NCBI RefSeq assembly: GCF_000789235.1
Contig: NZ_KN525716.1
Location: 2,648,100-2,712,099, forward strand
DNA: 64,000 nt
Reading direction: 5' to 3'
From: Wocania ichthyoenteri Th78
GTDB taxonomy: Bacteria; Bacteroidota; Bacteroidia; Flavobacteriales; Flavobacteriaceae
In this document: one piece after another, positions 1 through 9,341 of the stretch
Position numbering within the stretch: position 1 is the stretch's first letter
Layout of the letters: every line of letters begins with the position of its first letter
The notes under the pieces: generated by a model
The model's input: the letters and a program-made list of their open reading frames with translations, nothing else
Told to the model about the DNA's origin: nothing
Database searches by the model: none
Program-made: the position numbers and the translations under genes

Positions 1-122
1 TTGATAGCGGATCTATGTTAAAAAGATTACGTCCAGCACCTCAAGGTCGTGCACACAGAATAAGAAAACGTTCAAACCACGTAACAATCGTAGTTGGAGC
101 AAACAATAATACACAAAGCTAA
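1..122 (+). CDS. rplV: 50S ribosomal protein L22 (uL22), C-terminal fragment
   Basis: This is the 3' end of a gene that begins before the window. The open frame, read from base 3, encodes the arginine-rich beta-hairpin tail of L22 ([18 protein letters not shown], then HVTIVV) and stops at TAA 120-122. L22 lines the peptide exit tunnel of the large subunit. Its position just upstream of rpsC is the standard S10/spc order, which supports the call despite the short fragment. Confidence 0.93.
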   Translation, partial: DSGSMLKRLRPAPQGRAHRIRKRSNHVTIVVGANNNTQS

Positions 123-129
123 GATAGAT

Positions 130-852
130 ATGGGACAAAAAACAAATCCAATCGGGAATCGCTTAGGAATTATCAGAGGATGGGAATCTAACTGGTACGG
201 AGGTAATGATTATGGAGATAAGCTTGCTGAAGACGATAAAATTAGAAAATACGTTCACGCACGTTTATCTAAAGCTAGTGTAAGTAGAGTAATTATTGAG
301 AGAACTTTAAAGCTTGTAACCGTTACTATCACTACTGCAAGACCAGGTATTATTATCGGGAAAGGCGGACAAGAGGTAGACAAGTTAAAAGAAGAACTTA
401 AAAAAATTACTGGAAAAGAAGTTCAGATTAACATCTTTGAAATTAAAAGACCTGAACTTGATGCATTTTTAGTAGGATCAAGCATCGCTCGTCAAATTGA
501 AAATAGAATTTCATACAGACGTGCAATTAAGATGGCTATTGCTGCTACAATGCGTATGAATGCTGAAGGAATTAAAATCCAAATTAGTGGACGTTTAAAT
601 GGTGCTGAAATGGCACGTTCTGAACACTACAAAGAAGGACGTATTCCTTTATCAACCTTTAGAGCCGATATTGATTACGCTTTAGTTGAGGCACACACTA
701 CTTACGGTAGGTTGGGTGTTAAAGTATGGATCATGAAAGGTGAAGTATATGGTAAAAGAGAACTTTCTCCGCTTGTTGGATTATCTAAGAAGCAAGGAAA
801 AGGTGGAGCCGGAGGACGTGGTGGAAATAAAGGACCTCGTCGTAGAAAGTAA
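130..852 (+). CDS. rpsC: 30S ribosomal protein S3 (uS3)
   Basis: S3 is a small-subunit protein at the mRNA entry channel. The 240-residue product starts [13 protein letters not shown], the usual S3 N-terminus. A KH type 2 domain carries the GKGG loop (about residues 77-80), and the C-terminus is a basic Gly/Lys/Arg tail. The frame is open from 94 through an upstream TTG, but that would overlap rplV and add a non-family extension, so ATG 130 is chosen. It lies 7 bases after the rplV stop, in the same operon. Confidence 0.98.
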   Translation: MGQKTNPIGNRLGIIRGWESNWYGGNDYGDKLAEDDKIRKYVHARLSKASVSRVIIERTLKLVTVTITTARPGIIIGKGGQEVDKLKEELKKITGKEVQINIFEIKRPELDAFLVGSSIARQIENRISYRRAIKMAIAATMRMNAEGIKIQISGRLNGAEMARSEHYKEGRIPLSTFRADIDYALVEAHTTYGRLGVKVWIMKGEVYGKRELSPLVGLSKKQGKGGAGGRGGNKGPRRRK

Positions 853-873
853 TTTTTTATAAAGTAAAGAAAA

Positions 874-1293
874 ATGTTACAGCCTAAAAGAACAAAATTT
901 CGTAAGCAACAAAAAGGACGTATGAAAGGGAACTCAGGTAGAGGTCACCAACTTTCAAACGGAACTTTTGGAATAAAAGCATTAGACTCGAATTTTTTAA
1001 CATCGCGTCAAATTGAAGCAGCTCGTATTGCCGCTACACGTTACATGAAAAGAGAAGGACAACTTTGGATTAAAATATTTCCAGACAAGCCTATTACAAA
1101 AAAGCCTCTTGAAGTACGTATGGGTAAAGGTAAAGGTGCCGTTGAATATTGGGTAGCTGTTGTTAAACCAGGAAGAGTTTTATTTGAAATTGGTGGAGTG
1201 CCATTAGACGTTGCAAAAGAAGCATTACGTTTAGCAGCACAAAAGTTACCAGTAAAAACTAAGTTTTTAATCGCTAGAGATTACGAAGCATAA
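874..1293 (+). CDS. rplP: 50S ribosomal protein L16 (uL16)
   Basis: L16 helps shape the A-site tRNA pocket of the large subunit. The 139 residues are the normal family length. Family hallmarks are the N-terminal [16 protein letters not shown], the central ArgAla-rich helix with [12 protein letters not shown], and [19 protein letters not shown]. It sits 21 bases after rpsC and 13 before rpmC, as in other ribosomal superoperons. Confidence 0.98.
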   Translation: MLQPKRTKFRKQQKGRMKGNSGRGHQLSNGTFGIKALDSNFLTSRQIEAARIAATRYMKREGQLWIKIFPDKPITKKPLEVRMGKGKGAVEYWVAVVKPGRVLFEIGGVPLDVAKEALRLAAQKLPVKTKFLIARDYEA

Positions 1294-1306
1294 TTTATTT
1301 GATATT

Positions 1307-1498
1307 ATGAAACAATCAGAAATTAAAGAATTATCTGTAGCTGAGTTACAAGAAAAACTTGGTGAAACAAAAAAGAGTTATTCAGACCTAAAATTGGCTC
1401 ATGCAATATCTCCTTTAGAAAATCCAATTCAATTACGTTCAATAAGAAGAACTGTAGCTAGAATTGCGACTGAATTAACTAAAAGAGAATTACAATAA
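1307..1498 (+). CDS. rpmC: 50S ribosomal protein L29 (uL29)
   Basis: L29 is a small two-helix protein near the peptide tunnel exit that helps form the docking site for trigger factor and SRP. The 63 residues start MKQSEIKELSVAELQEKL and end with a helix containing IRSIRRTVARIATEL-type residues, as expected for L29. It lies between rplP and rpsQ in the standard order. Confidence 0.97.
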   Translation: MKQSEIKELSVAELQEKLGETKKSYSDLKLAHAISPLENPIQLRSIRRTVARIATELTKRELQ

Positions 1499-1510
1499 TT
1501 CTGCTGAAAG

Positions 1511-1768
1511 ATGGAAACAAGAAATTTAAGAAAAGAACGTATAGGAGTTGTTACTAGTAACAAAATGCAAAAATCAATAGTTGTAGCAGAAGTTAAAAAA
1601 GTAAAACATCCTATGTATGGAAAATTCGTGTTAAAAACGAAAAAGTACGTAGCACACGACGAAACAAACGATTGCAATATTGGTGATAAAGTAAAGATCA
1701 TGGAAACAAGACCTTTAAGTAAATCTAAATGTTGGAGATTAGTAGAAATCCTAGAAAGAGCTAAATAA
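1511..1768 (+). CDS. rpsQ: 30S ribosomal protein S17 (uS17)
   Basis: S17 is an OB-fold primary 16S rRNA-binding protein. The 85-residue product has the family pattern [16 protein letters not shown], then HPMYGKF and the C-terminal [18 protein letters not shown]. It begins 12 bases after rpmC and ends 2 bases before the rplN start codon, indicating one transcript and possibly translational coupling. Confidence 0.98.
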   Translation: METRNLRKERIGVVTSNKMQKSIVVAEVKKVKHPMYGKFVLKTKKYVAHDETNDCNIGDKVKIMETRPLSKSKCWRLVEILERAK

Positions 1769-1770
1769 TT

Positions 1771-2139
1771 ATGGTACAGCAAGAATCAAGATTAAAAGTA
1801 GCAGACAACACTGGAGCAAAGGAAGTTTTGACTATCCGTGTTTTAGGAGGAACTAAAAGAAGATATGCTTCTGTGGGAGACAAAATTGTTGTTTCAGTAA
1901 AAGATGCGACTCCCAATGGAAACATTAAAAAAGGGGCAGTATCAACAGCAGTAGTTGTTCGTACTAAGAAAGAAGTAAGAAGACCAGACGGATCTTATAT
2001 AAGATTTGACGACAACGCTTGTGTTTTATTGAACCCAACGGGTGAGATGAGAGGAACACGTGTATTTGGTCCTGTTGCTAGAGAGCTTCGTGATAAACAA
2101 TTCATGAAGATTGTATCATTAGCACCCGAGGTGCTTTAA
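1771..2139 (+). CDS. rplN: 50S ribosomal protein L14 (uL14)
   Basis: L14 sits at the subunit interface. Its 122 residues are the canonical length. The sequence begins [27 protein letters not shown] and includes the signature region with [19 protein letters not shown] near the C-terminus. It begins immediately after the rpsQ stop codon and is followed by rplX. Confidence 0.98.
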   Translation: MVQQESRLKVADNTGAKEVLTIRVLGGTKRRYASVGDKIVVSVKDATPNGNIKKGAVSTAVVVRTKKEVRRPDGSYIRFDDNACVLLNPTGEMRGTRVFGPVARELRDKQFMKIVSLAPEVL

Positions 2140-2154
2140 TACAGAATAATTAAG

Positions 2155-2466
2155 ATGGGAAAGCTTAAAATAAAAACTGGAGATACTGTAAAGGTAATTG
2201 CTGGAGATCATAAAGGATCTGAAGGTAAAGTGCAAAAAGTATTTATAGAAAAGAACAAAGCGATTGTTGAGGGTGTAAACATGGTTAAGAAACATACTAA
2301 ACCAAGTGCACAAAATCCTCAAGGTGGAATCGTAGAGAAAGAAGCTGCTATTCATATATCTAATTTATCATTGTTAACTTCAAAAGGAGAAACAACAAGA
2401 ATTGGTTATAGAGTAGAAGGCGATAAAAAAGTAAGATTTTCAACAAAATCTAATGAAGTAATATAG
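2155..2466 (+). CDS. rplX: 50S ribosomal protein L24 (uL24)
   Basis: L24 is an assembly-initiating protein with an N-terminal KOW motif, visible as [18 protein letters not shown] (about residues 9-26), followed by [24 protein letters not shown]. The length (103 residues) is normal. It is spaced 2 bases from rplE, as expected for co-translated spc-operon genes. Confidence 0.98.
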   Translation: MGKLKIKTGDTVKVIAGDHKGSEGKVQKVFIEKNKAIVEGVNMVKKHTKPSAQNPQGGIVEKEAAIHISNLSLLTSKGETTRIGYRVEGDKKVRFSTKSNEVI

Positions 2467-2468
2467 TT

Positions 2469-3020
2469 ATGGCATATTCACCTAGACTTAAAGAAGAGTA
2501 TAAAAGCAGAGTAATTGCAGCTCTTACAGACGAATTTGGATATAAAAATGTAATGCAAGTTCCTAAACTTACTAAGATAGTAATATCTAAAGGTGTTGGA
2601 GCAGCCGTTGCAGACAAAAAGTTAATCGACTACGCAGTAGAAGAAGTGACTACTATATCTGGACAAAAAGCGATATCTACATTATCTAAAAAGGATGTTG
2701 CATCATTCAAATTACGTAAAGGAATGCCAATTGGTGTTAAAGTAACTTTACGTGGTGAGAGAATGTATGAGTTTTTAGACCGTTTAGTAACGTCTGCACT
2801 TCCACGTGTAAGAGATTTTAACGGTATTAAAGCTACAGGATTTGATGGACGTGGTAACTACAATTTAGGAGTTACTGAGCAAATTATATTCCCAGAAATT
2901 AACATTGATAAAGTGAACAAAATTTCTGGAATGGATATTACATTTGTAACCACTGCAGATACTGATAAAGAAGCAAAATCATTATTAACTGAACTAGGGT
3001 TACCTTTTCAAAAGAACTAA
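2469..3020 (+). CDS. rplE: 50S ribosomal protein L5 (uL5)
   Basis: L5 binds 5S rRNA in the central protuberance and contacts P-site tRNA. The 183-residue product contains family segments such as [33 protein letters not shown] and [20 protein letters not shown]. It starts 2 bases after rplX and ends 3 bases before rpsN. Confidence 0.98.
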   Translation: MAYSPRLKEEYKSRVIAALTDEFGYKNVMQVPKLTKIVISKGVGAAVADKKLIDYAVEEVTTISGQKAISTLSKKDVASFKLRKGMPIGVKVTLRGERMYEFLDRLVTSALPRVRDFNGIKATGFDGRGNYNLGVTEQIIFPEINIDKVNKISGMDITFVTTADTDKEAKSLLTELGLPFQKN

Positions 3021-3023
3021 GAT

Positions 3024-3293
3024 ATGGCTAAAGAATCAATGAAAGCCCGTGAGGTAAAAAGAGCAAAGACAGTAGCTAAATATGCTGAAAAACGTAAGGC
3101 TTTAAAAGAAGCTGGAGATTACGAAGCATTACAAAAGTTGCCAAAAAATGCTTCCCCTGTACGTATGCACAATAGATGTAAACTTACAGGAAGACCTAAA
3201 GGTTATATGAGAACTTTCGGAATTTCTCGTGTAACATTCAGAGAAATGGCTAACCAAGGATTAATACCAGGTGTTAGAAAAGCAAGTTGGTAA
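3024..3293 (+). CDS. rpsN: 30S ribosomal protein S14 (uS14), zinc-free long form
   Basis: S14 is a head protein of the small subunit. At 89 residues this is the long type. It has a single cysteine ([27 protein letters not shown]) and therefore lacks the two CxxC pairs of the zinc-binding short type. It ends [11 protein letters not shown], the classic S14 C-terminus. A 77-base AT-rich spacer separates it from rpsH, wider than most gaps in this operon. Confidence 0.98.
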   Translation: MAKESMKAREVKRAKTVAKYAEKRKALKEAGDYEALQKLPKNASPVRMHNRCKLTGRPKGYMRTFGISRVTFREMANQGLIPGVRKASW

Positions 3294-3370
3294 AAAAAGA
3301 ATTATAAATTGGTTTTAGGTTCAAAAAAGAAATAGTTCATTTTGAAAACCATTACCGCAAATTAATAAAT

Positions 3371-3769
3371 ATGTATACAGATCCAATAGCGGATTATCTT
3401 ACAAGAATTAGAAACGCAGTGCGTGCTAACCACAGAGTGGTTGAGATACCTGCATCTAATTTAAAGAAAGACATCACTAAAATATTATTCGAACAAGGAT
3501 ATATTTTAAGCTACAAGTTTGATGACTCTTCAGTACAAGGAACAATTAAAATTGCTCTTAAGTACAATAAAGAAACAAAAGAACCTGTAATTAAGAAACT
3601 TCAACGTATTAGTAAACCAGGTTTACGTAAGTATGCTGGTTCTAACGAACTACCTAGAATCCTTAATGGTCTTGGTATTGCCATTGTGTCTACTTCTCAT
3701 GGAGTAATGACTGGTAAACAAGCCAAAAGAGATAATGTAGGTGGTGAAGTATTATGTTACGTTTACTAA
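3371..3769 (+). CDS. rpsH: 30S ribosomal protein S8 (uS8)
   Basis: S8 binds the central domain of 16S rRNA and in Escherichia coli represses the spc operon. The product (132 residues) starts MYTDPIADYLTRIRNAVRA and ends in STSHGVMTGKQAKRDNVGGEVLCYVY, the S8 signature region. Whether S8 autoregulates here cannot be told from the sequence, although the 77-base leader could hold a small stem (GGTTTT paired with AAAACC, about 3311-3350). Confidence 0.98.
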   Translation: MYTDPIADYLTRIRNAVRANHRVVEIPASNLKKDITKILFEQGYILSYKFDDSSVQGTIKIALKYNKETKEPVIKKLQRISKPGLRKYAGSNELPRILNGLGIAIVSTSHGVMTGKQAKRDNVGGEVLCYVY

Positions 3770-3786
3770 TTTAAAACCTAAAAGAA

Positions 3787-4329
3787 ATGTCAAGAATAGG
3801 AAATAATCCAGTAGCCATTCCAGAAGGTGTAACAGTTGATGTTAAAGATAACGTTGTAACTGTAAAAGGAAAATTAGGAGAGTTAACACAAAATTACGAT
3901 TCTATAGAAATAAAAGTAGAAGAAGGTAGTGTTTGGGTAACACGTTCTTCTGATACTAAAGATCAAAAAGCAAAACATGGTTTATACAGATCATTAATGC
4001 ATAACATGATTGAAGGTGTATCAAAAGGGTGGACTAAAGAACTAGAATTGGTTGGTGTAGGTTATAGAGCATCAAACCAAGGACAAAAATTAGATTTAGC
4101 CTTAGGTTTCTCTCACAGTATTGTTTTAAGTTTAGCTCCAGAGGTAAAAGTCGAAACAATAAGTGAAAAAGGAAAGAATCCAATTATTAAACTTACTTCT
4201 CACGATAAACAACTTGTAGGACAAGTAGCTGCAAAAATTCGTGGTTTTAGAAGACCAGAACCTTATAAAGGAAAAGGAATTAAGTTTGTTGGTGAAGAAT
4301 TAAGAAGAAAAGCAGGTAAATCAGCTTAA
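3787..4329 (+). CDS. rplF: 50S ribosomal protein L6 (uL6)
   Basis: L6 lies near the factor-binding site of the large subunit. The 180-residue protein starts MSRIGNNPVAIPEGV and has the C-terminal signature KIRGFRRPEPYKGKGIKF. It lies 17 bases after rpsH and 10 before rplR. Confidence 0.98.
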   Translation: MSRIGNNPVAIPEGVTVDVKDNVVTVKGKLGELTQNYDSIEIKVEEGSVWVTRSSDTKDQKAKHGLYRSLMHNMIEGVSKGWTKELELVGVGYRASNQGQKLDLALGFSHSIVLSLAPEVKVETISEKGKNPIIKLTSHDKQLVGQVAAKIRGFRRPEPYKGKGIKFVGEELRRKAGKSA

Positions 4330-4339
4330 TAAGTAAGTT

Positions 4340-4696
4340 ATGGCATTAACAAAGAACCAAAGAAGAATAAGAATTAAAAACAGAATTCGTAAGATAGTTT
4401 CTGGTACAGAAACTAAACCTAGATTAACTGTTTTTAGAAGTAATAAAGAAATTTATGCTCAAATAGTTGATGACGTATCTGGTAAAACTATCAGTGCAGC
4501 ATCTTCAAGAGATAAAGATATTAGTTCTGCAAAAGGAAATAAATCAGAAGTAGCAACCTTAGTAGGTAAAGCTGTAGCTGAAAAAGCTTTAAAAGCAGGT
4601 ATTGAAACTATTGCTTTTGATAGAGGTGGATATTTATACCACGGTAGAGTAAAATCGTTAGCTGAAGGAGCTAGAGAAGCAGGACTTAAATTCTAA
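4340..4696 (+). CDS. rplR: 50S ribosomal protein L18 (uL18)
   Basis: L18 brings 5S rRNA into the large subunit. The 118 residues include [38 protein letters not shown] and a C-terminal [27 protein letters not shown], both diagnostic. It ends 6 bases before rpsE. Confidence 0.98.
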   Translation: MALTKNQRRIRIKNRIRKIVSGTETKPRLTVFRSNKEIYAQIVDDVSGKTISAASSRDKDISSAKGNKSEVATLVGKAVAEKALKAGIETIAFDRGGYLYHGRVKSLAEGAREAGLKF

Positions 4697-4702
4697 GAAA
4701 TT

Positions 4703-5227
4703 ATGTTTAAAAAATATAAAAGTGCAGAATTAGTAAAACCAGGTGGATTAGATCTTAAAGATCGTTTAGTTGGTGTACAAAGAGTTACAAAAGTAACTAA
4801 AGGTGGTAGAGCATTTGGTTTTTCAGCTATTGTTGTAGTTGGTGATGAAGCTGGTGTTGTAGGACAAGGTTTAGGAAAATCTAAAGACGTTGCTAGTGCA
4901 ATTGCAAAAGCTGTTGAAGATGCTAAGAAAAACCTAGTACGTATTCCTATTATTAAAGGAACCTTACCACACGAACAAAAAGGAAAATACGGTGGAGCAA
5001 GAGTGAATATTATTCCTGCTGCTCCTGGTACTGGAGTTATTGCTGGTGGAGCAGTTAGAACGGTTTTAGAGGCTGTTGGTATACACGATGTATTATCAAA
5101 ATCTCAAGGATCTTCAAACCCTCATAACGTGGTAAAAGCAACTTTTGATGCTTTATTACAATTAAGAGATGCTAACGCTATTGCAAGAGACAGAGGTATT
5201 TCACTTGAACAAGTTTTTAACGCTTAA
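4703..5227 (+). CDS. rpsE: 30S ribosomal protein S5 (uS5)
   Basis: S5 is involved in decoding accuracy. The 174-residue product has the dsRNA-binding-like N-domain ([27 protein letters not shown]) followed by the C-domain with [26 protein letters not shown]. The length is typical for Bacteroidota. It is followed after 11 bases by rpmD. Confidence 0.98.
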   Translation: MFKKYKSAELVKPGGLDLKDRLVGVQRVTKVTKGGRAFGFSAIVVVGDEAGVVGQGLGKSKDVASAIAKAVEDAKKNLVRIPIIKGTLPHEQKGKYGGARVNIIPAAPGTGVIAGGAVRTVLEAVGIHDVLSKSQGSSNPHNVVKATFDALLQLRDANAIARDRGISLEQVFNA

Positions 5228-5238
5228 TACAGGCAGAG

Positions 5239-5418
5239 ATGGCAAAGATTAAAGTAAAAAAAGTTAAAAGCGCAATCAATCGCACGCAAAGACAAAAAAG
5301 AACTTTAGAAGCTCTTGGTCTTAAAAAGATTGGTCAAGTAAAAGAGCATGAAGCTACACCAAATATACTTGGTATGGTTGCTAAAGTTTCACATTTAGTT
5401 TCTGTTGAAGAAGCTTAA
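5239..5418 (+). CDS. rpmD: 50S ribosomal protein L30 (uL30)
   Basis: This 59-residue gene reads MAKIKVKKVKSAINRTQRQKRTLEALGLKKIG and so on, the standard short bacterial L30. ATG is at 5239-5241 and the stop at 5416-5418. It lies between rpsE and rplO, exactly where L30 is expected, and is followed by a 15-base gap. Confidence 0.97.
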   Translation: MAKIKVKKVKSAINRTQRQKRTLEALGLKKIGQVKEHEATPNILGMVAKVSHLVSVEEA

Positions 5419-5433
5419 AAATATAAACTGAAA

Positions 5434-5886
5434 ATGGATTTAAGTAATTTAAAACCTGCAGAAGGTTCAGTAAAAAACCAAGGTAAAAGAATAGGTAGAG
5501 GGCAAGGTTCTGGAAAAGGTGGTACAGCAACTCGTGGTCACAAAGGAGCAAAATCCCGTTCTGGTTATTCTAAGAAACTAGGATTTGAAGGTGGGCAAAT
5601 GCCACTTCAAAGACGTGTGCCTAAGTTTGGTTTTACTAACATTAACCGTGTTGAGTATCAAGGTATCAATTTAGATACTTTACAAAAACTAGTTGATGAT
5701 AAGAAAATAAAGGATACAGTAGATTTTGAAACGTTATTCACTAACCGTTTAGCAGGTAAAAACGACCTAGTTAAAATTATGGGAAGAGGTGAGTTAAAAG
5801 CAAAATTAAAAGTATCTGCTCATAAGTTTACTGCTTCAGCAAAATCTGCTATAGAAGCTGCAGGAGGAGAAGCTGTAACATTATAA
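5434..5886 (+). CDS. rplO: 50S ribosomal protein L15 (uL15)
   Basis: L15 is a late-assembly large-subunit protein. The N-terminal half is the Gly/Lys-rich extension (GRGQGSGKGGTATRGHKGAKSRSG), followed by FEGGQMPLQRRVPKFGF. The C-terminus KFTASAKSAIEAAGGEAV is the signature end. The length of 150 residues is normal. It precedes secY by 15 bases. Confidence 0.98.
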   Translation: MDLSNLKPAEGSVKNQGKRIGRGQGSGKGGTATRGHKGAKSRSGYSKKLGFEGGQMPLQRRVPKFGFTNINRVEYQGINLDTLQKLVDDKKIKDTVDFETLFTNRLAGKNDLVKIMGRGELKAKLKVSAHKFTASAKSAIEAAGGEAVTL

Positions 5887-5901
5887 TATTTTATTATAAG
5901 T

Positions 5902-7260
5902 ATGAAATTTATAGAATCAATAAAAAATGTTTGGAAAATAGAGGAACTAAGAAACAGAATCATAGTTACACTTGGTCTGTTATTAGTTTATCGTTTTGGT
6001 GCACAAGTGGTTTTACCAGGTATTGATGCTGCTCAATTAGGTGGCTTACAACAAGGAACTGATACGGGTATTTTAAGTATACTTAATATGTTTACTGGTG
6101 GCGCATTTGCAAATGCATCTGTATTTGCTTTAGGTATTATGCCATACATTTCTGCTTCTATTGTTGTGCAATTAATGGGTATTGCTATTCCTTACCTTCA
6201 GAAATTACAAAAAGAAGGAGCAAGTGGTCAAAAGAAAGTAAATCAGATTACACGTTGGTTAACTATTGCCATTTGTTTATTACAAGCACCTGGATATTTA
6301 GCAAGTTTAACGCCTATGTTTGGTATTCCTCAGAGTGCCTTTTTATTAGGACAAGGACCATTGTTTTATTTCTCATCAATTACTATACTAGTAACAGGTT
6401 GTATTTTTGCAATGTGGTTAGGTGAAAAGATTACTGATAAAGGTATTGGTAATGGTATTTCATTATTAATTATGGTTGGTATTATTGCCACATTACCACA
6501 ATCATTTTTACAAAATGCGGCAACACGTGTTGATGGAGGAGGAAATGGTGGATTAATGATGATTCTTTTTGAATTAGTTATTTGGCTAGTAATTATTTTA
6601 GCTTCTATTATGTTAGTAATGGGTGTTAGAAAAATAGCAGTACAATATGCAAGAAGAACAGCATCTGGTGGTTACGAAAAAAGTGCTATGGCGGGTTCAA
6701 GACAATACATTCCATTAAAACTTAATGCATCTGGTGTAATGCCAATTATATTTGCTCAAGCTCTTATGTTTGTACCTAGTTTAATTGGAGGCTCTTCACT
6801 ATTAAAAGAGACATCAGTTGGTGCTTGGATGCAAACAAACTATTCAGATATGTTTGGGTTTTGGTATAATGTAACTTTTGCTTTATTAATTATAGTATTT
6901 ACTTATTTTTATACAGCAATTACGGTACCTACCAATAAAATGGCGGACGATTTAAAGCGTAGTGGTGGTTTTATTCCTGGTATTCGTCCAGGTTCTGAAA
7001 CTTCTGAATATTTAGATAAAATAATGTCTCAAATAACCTTACCAGGTTCTATATTTTTAGCACTTATAGCTGTGTTCCCAGCATTTATTGTTAAACTTAT
7101 GGGAGTTAGTCAAGGATGGGCTTTATTTTTTGGAGGAACCTCACTATTAATTATGGTTGGAGTTGCAATTGATACTATGCAACAGATAAATTCTTATCTG
7201 TTAAATAGACATTATGATGGCTTGATGAAAACAGGTAAAAATAGAAAGGCTAGCGCTTAA
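5902..7260 (+). CDS. secY: Protein translocase subunit SecY
   Basis: SecY is the channel-forming inner-membrane subunit of the Sec translocon. The 452-residue protein has about ten hydrophobic segments. It contains [17 protein letters not shown] (TM2 region), [17 protein letters not shown] (before TM5), and the cytoplasmic loop with [22 protein letters not shown] ahead of the last two segments, all typical of SecY. In this genome secY is followed directly by infA; neither adk nor map, found here in many other bacteria, is present. Confidence 0.98.
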   Translation: MKFIESIKNVWKIEELRNRIIVTLGLLLVYRFGAQVVLPGIDAAQLGGLQQGTDTGILSILNMFTGGAFANASVFALGIMPYISASIVVQLMGIAIPYLQKLQKEGASGQKKVNQITRWLTIAICLLQAPGYLASLTPMFGIPQSAFLLGQGPLFYFSSITILVTGCIFAMWLGEKITDKGIGNGISLLIMVGIIATLPQSFLQNAATRVDGGGNGGLMMILFELVIWLVIILASIMLVMGVRKIAVQYARRTASGGYEKSAMAGSRQYIPLKLNASGVMPIIFAQALMFVPSLIGGSSLLKETSVGAWMQTNYSDMFGFWYNVTFALLIIVFTYFYTAITVPTNKMADDLKRSGGFIPGIRPGSETSEYLDKIMSQITLPGSIFLALIAVFPAFIVKLMGVSQGWALFFGGTSLLIMVGVAIDTMQQINSYLLNRHYDGLMKTGKNRKASA

Positions 7261-7270
7261 TATATATACT

Positions 7271-7486
7271 ATGGCAAAACAAGCAGCAATAGAACAAGAC
7301 GGAACCATTATAGAAGCATTGTCAAATGCGATGTTTCGTGTTGAATTAGAAAACGGTCATATTGTGACTGCACACATCTCTGGTAAAATGCGTATGCATT
7401 ACATAAAATTATTACCAGGAGATAAAGTTAAATTAGAAATGAGTCCTTACGATTTATCAAAGGCTCGAATAACTTATAGATACTAG
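7271..7486 (+). CDS. infA: Translation initiation factor IF-1
   Basis: IF-1 binds the 30S A-site during initiation. The 71-residue S1/OB-fold protein reads [48 protein letters not shown], a canonical IF-1. It starts 10 bases after secY and precedes rpmJ by 7 bases. Confidence 0.98.
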   Translation: MAKQAAIEQDGTIIEALSNAMFRVELENGHIVTAHISGKMRMHYIKLLPGDKVKLEMSPYDLSKARITYRY

Positions 7487-7493
7487 TACAAAG

Positions 7494-7610
7494 ATGAAAG
7501 TAAGAGCATCAGTTAAAAAAAGAAGTGCAGATTGTAAGATCGTGCGCAGAAAAGGTAGACTTTACGTAATAAACAAAAAGAATCCTAGATTCAAACAAAG
7601 ACAAGGATAA
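7494..7610 (+). CDS. rpmJ: 50S ribosomal protein L36 (bL36), zinc-free form
   Basis: A 38-residue gene starting at ATG 7494, reading [38 protein letters not shown] (read in two overlapping halves: N-terminal [15 protein letters not shown]-terminal NPRFKQRQG). The N- and C-termini are diagnostic of L36. Only one cysteine remains, so the Cys/His zinc ribbon of the metal-binding form is absent. It sits between infA and rpsM, as is usual. Confidence 0.96.
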   Translation: MKVRASVKKRSADCKIVRRKGRLYVINKKNPRFKQRQG

Positions 7611-7613
7611 GCT

Positions 7614-7988
7614 ATGGCAAGAATTGCAGGTGTAGACATACCAAAAAACAAAAGAGGAGTAATCTCTTTAACTTATATCTACGGAGTAGGTAGAAGCAGA
7701 GCACAAGAAATTTTAGCTTCAGCTAAAGTTGACGAAAGTATTAAAGTTCAAGATTGGACAGATGATCAAATAGCGGGCATTCGTGAAGCTGTTGGAACAT
7801 TTACCATTGAAGGTGAACTACGTTCTGAAACTCAATTAAACATTAAGCGATTAATGGATATTGGGTGTTACAGAGGTATTCGTCATAGAGCAAGTCTTCC
7901 ATTAAGAGGGCAACGTACTAAAAACAACTCTAGAACGAGAAAAGGTAGAAGAAAAACAGTTGCTAACAAGAAGAAAGCAACTAAATAA
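7614..7988 (+). CDS. rpsM: 30S ribosomal protein S13 (uS13)
   Basis: S13 forms bridges between the head of 30S and 50S. The 124-residue product has the family N-terminus [26 protein letters not shown] and the signature [24 protein letters not shown]. It starts 3 bases after rpmJ. A 98-base spacer that contains a short GTTAGTT-type repeat separates it from rpsK. Confidence 0.98.
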   Translation: MARIAGVDIPKNKRGVISLTYIYGVGRSRAQEILASAKVDESIKVQDWTDDQIAGIREAVGTFTIEGELRSETQLNIKRLMDIGCYRGIRHRASLPLRGQRTKNNSRTRKGRRKTVANKKKATK

Positions 7989-8056
7989 TTAAAAGTCATT
8001 AGTATTTAGTGGTTGGATGGAATCTGTCTGAAATGTAAAAGTCTAGGATTCTACAC

Positions 8057-8074
8057 TAACAACTAACAACTAGA
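8057..8074. repeat. Short CTAACAA repeat between rpsM and rpsK
   Basis: The bases CTAACAACTAACAACTAG are a short tandem of a 7-base unit. The reverse complement matches the GTTAGTT tandem array at about 30410-30440. Such runs look like a dispersed simple repeat. No function is visible. Confidence 0.5.
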
Positions 8075-8086
8075 AACTAAAAGAAT

Positions 8087-8470
8087 ATGGCAAAAACAAG
8101 CACAAAAAAACGTAAAGTTATTGTAGATGCTGTTGGAGAAGCTCATGTAACCGCTTCTTTTAACAACATCATAATTTCACTTACCAACAAAAAAGGCGAT
8201 GTAATATCATGGTCTTCTGCGGGTAAAATGGGATTTAGAGGCTCAAAGAAAAACACACCTTACGCAGCGCAATTAGCTGCCGAAGATGCTGCTGGAGTAG
8301 CACAGGAGGCTGGTTTAAAAAAAGTAAAAGTATACGTAAAAGGACCAGGAAATGGTAGAGAATCTGCTATTCGTTCAATCCACAATGCTGGTATAGAAGT
8401 AACAGAAATTATTGATGTTACACCATTACCACACAACGGATGCCGTCCTCCAAAACGTAGAAGAGTTTAA
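8087..8470 (+). CDS. rpsK: 30S ribosomal protein S11 (uS11)
   Basis: S11 forms part of the mRNA exit path on the platform of the small subunit. The 127 residues include [32 protein letters not shown] and the C-terminal signature [18 protein letters not shown] terminator-like hairpin starts 16 bases after its stop, so transcription may partly end here. Confidence 0.98.
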   Translation: MAKTSTKKRKVIVDAVGEAHVTASFNNIIISLTNKKGDVISWSSAGKMGFRGSKKNTPYAAQLAAEDAAGVAQEAGLKKVKVYVKGPGNGRESAIRSIHNAGIEVTEIIDVTPLPHNGCRPPKRRRV

Positions 8471-8485
8471 TAATATATTATATGA

Positions 8486-8525
8486 GAATTAATATCAATT
8501 GTTTTGCAGTTGATATTAATTTTTT
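8486..8525 (+). terminator. Hairpin terminator after rpsK
   Basis: A 12-bp perfect stem (AATTAATATCAA, 8486-8497, with TTGATATTAATT, 8509-8520) with an 11-base loop is followed by five T. The stem is AT-rich, so termination may be partial. The right arm supplies the TTG of the rpsD promoter. Confidence 0.6.
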
Positions 8526-8538
8526 ATATGTAAATTTG
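8509..8538 (+). promoter_or_regulatory. Promoter for rpsD–rpoA–rplQ
   Basis: A -33 TTG (8509-8511), a 19-base spacer and a perfect Bacteroidota -7 box TAAATTTG (8531-8538) lie 103 bases before rpsD. This suggests that the alpha-operon tail can be transcribed independently of the upstream ribosomal genes. Confidence 0.6.
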
Positions 8539-8641
8539 CAAACTGAAAAAAATAATTAACAAGTATCAACAAGAGATAAAATGATTATCGAAGGATAAGA
8601 TTAAGACCTTAATTCATAATCACTCTTAAAAACAATTTAAA

Positions 8642-9247
8642 ATGGCAAGATATACTGGTCCTAAAACAAAAATAGCCCGAAAGTTCGGTGAAGCTATTTT
8701 CGGAGAAGATAAATCTTTCGAGAAAAGAAATTATCCTCCAGGTCAACACGGAAACGCAAGACGTCGTGGAAAAAAATCTGAATACGCAATCCAATTAATG
8801 GAAAAACAAAAAGCTAAATATACTTACGGTATTTTAGAGCGTCAATTTAGAGGTTTATTTAAAAAAGCAAGAGCAGCACAAGGTATTACAGGTGAAGTTT
8901 TATTACAACTTTGCGAGTCTAGATTAGACAATGTGGTATTCAGAATGGGAATTTCTCCTTCTAGAAGTGGCGCAAGACAATTAGTGTCTCACAGACACAT
9001 TACAGTAAACGGCGAGTTGGTAAACATACCTTCATATTCTTTAAAAGCTGGAGATGTTGTTGCAGTTAGAGAAAAATCTAAATCACTTGAAGCTATTGAT
9101 AGATCATTGTCAAACTCAAGTCAAGTTTACGAATGGATTACTTGGAATAACGATACTAAATCTGGAACTTATGTTTCTGTTCCTGCTAGAATTCAAATTC
9201 CAGAAAACATCAACGAACAATTCATCGTCGAATTATATTCTAAATAA
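8642..9247 (+). CDS. rpsD: 30S ribosomal protein S4 (uS4), zinc-free form
   Basis: S4 nucleates assembly of the 16S 5' domain and in some bacteria represses the alpha operon. The 201-residue product begins [17 protein letters not shown]. It lacks the N-terminal cysteine cluster of zinc-binding S4 and carries an S4 RNA-binding domain around residues 93-155 ([10 protein letters not shown]…[22 protein letters not shown]). The gene has its own promoter (8509-8538) and a long 103-base leader region, a possible site for feedback control. Confidence 0.98.
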   Translation: MARYTGPKTKIARKFGEAIFGEDKSFEKRNYPPGQHGNARRRGKKSEYAIQLMEKQKAKYTYGILERQFRGLFKKARAAQGITGEVLLQLCESRLDNVVFRMGISPSRSGARQLVSHRHITVNGELVNIPSYSLKAGDVVAVREKSKSLEAIDRSLSNSSQVYEWITWNNDTKSGTYVSVPARIQIPENINEQFIVELYSK

Positions 9248-9341
9248 TAAATTAATCACATTGGTATTTGGCCAAAGGATTTACTAGTCTTCTTCAAACT
9301 TTTAAATCGCGCAACTAAATAACAATTAAAACGAAGAAAAT

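Noticed and set aside
5902-7270. Expected adk or map gene between secY and infA
   Set aside because: There are only 10 bases between the two genes, so none is present. Adk is found as the fusion at 43406-44515; a map gene is not seen in the window.
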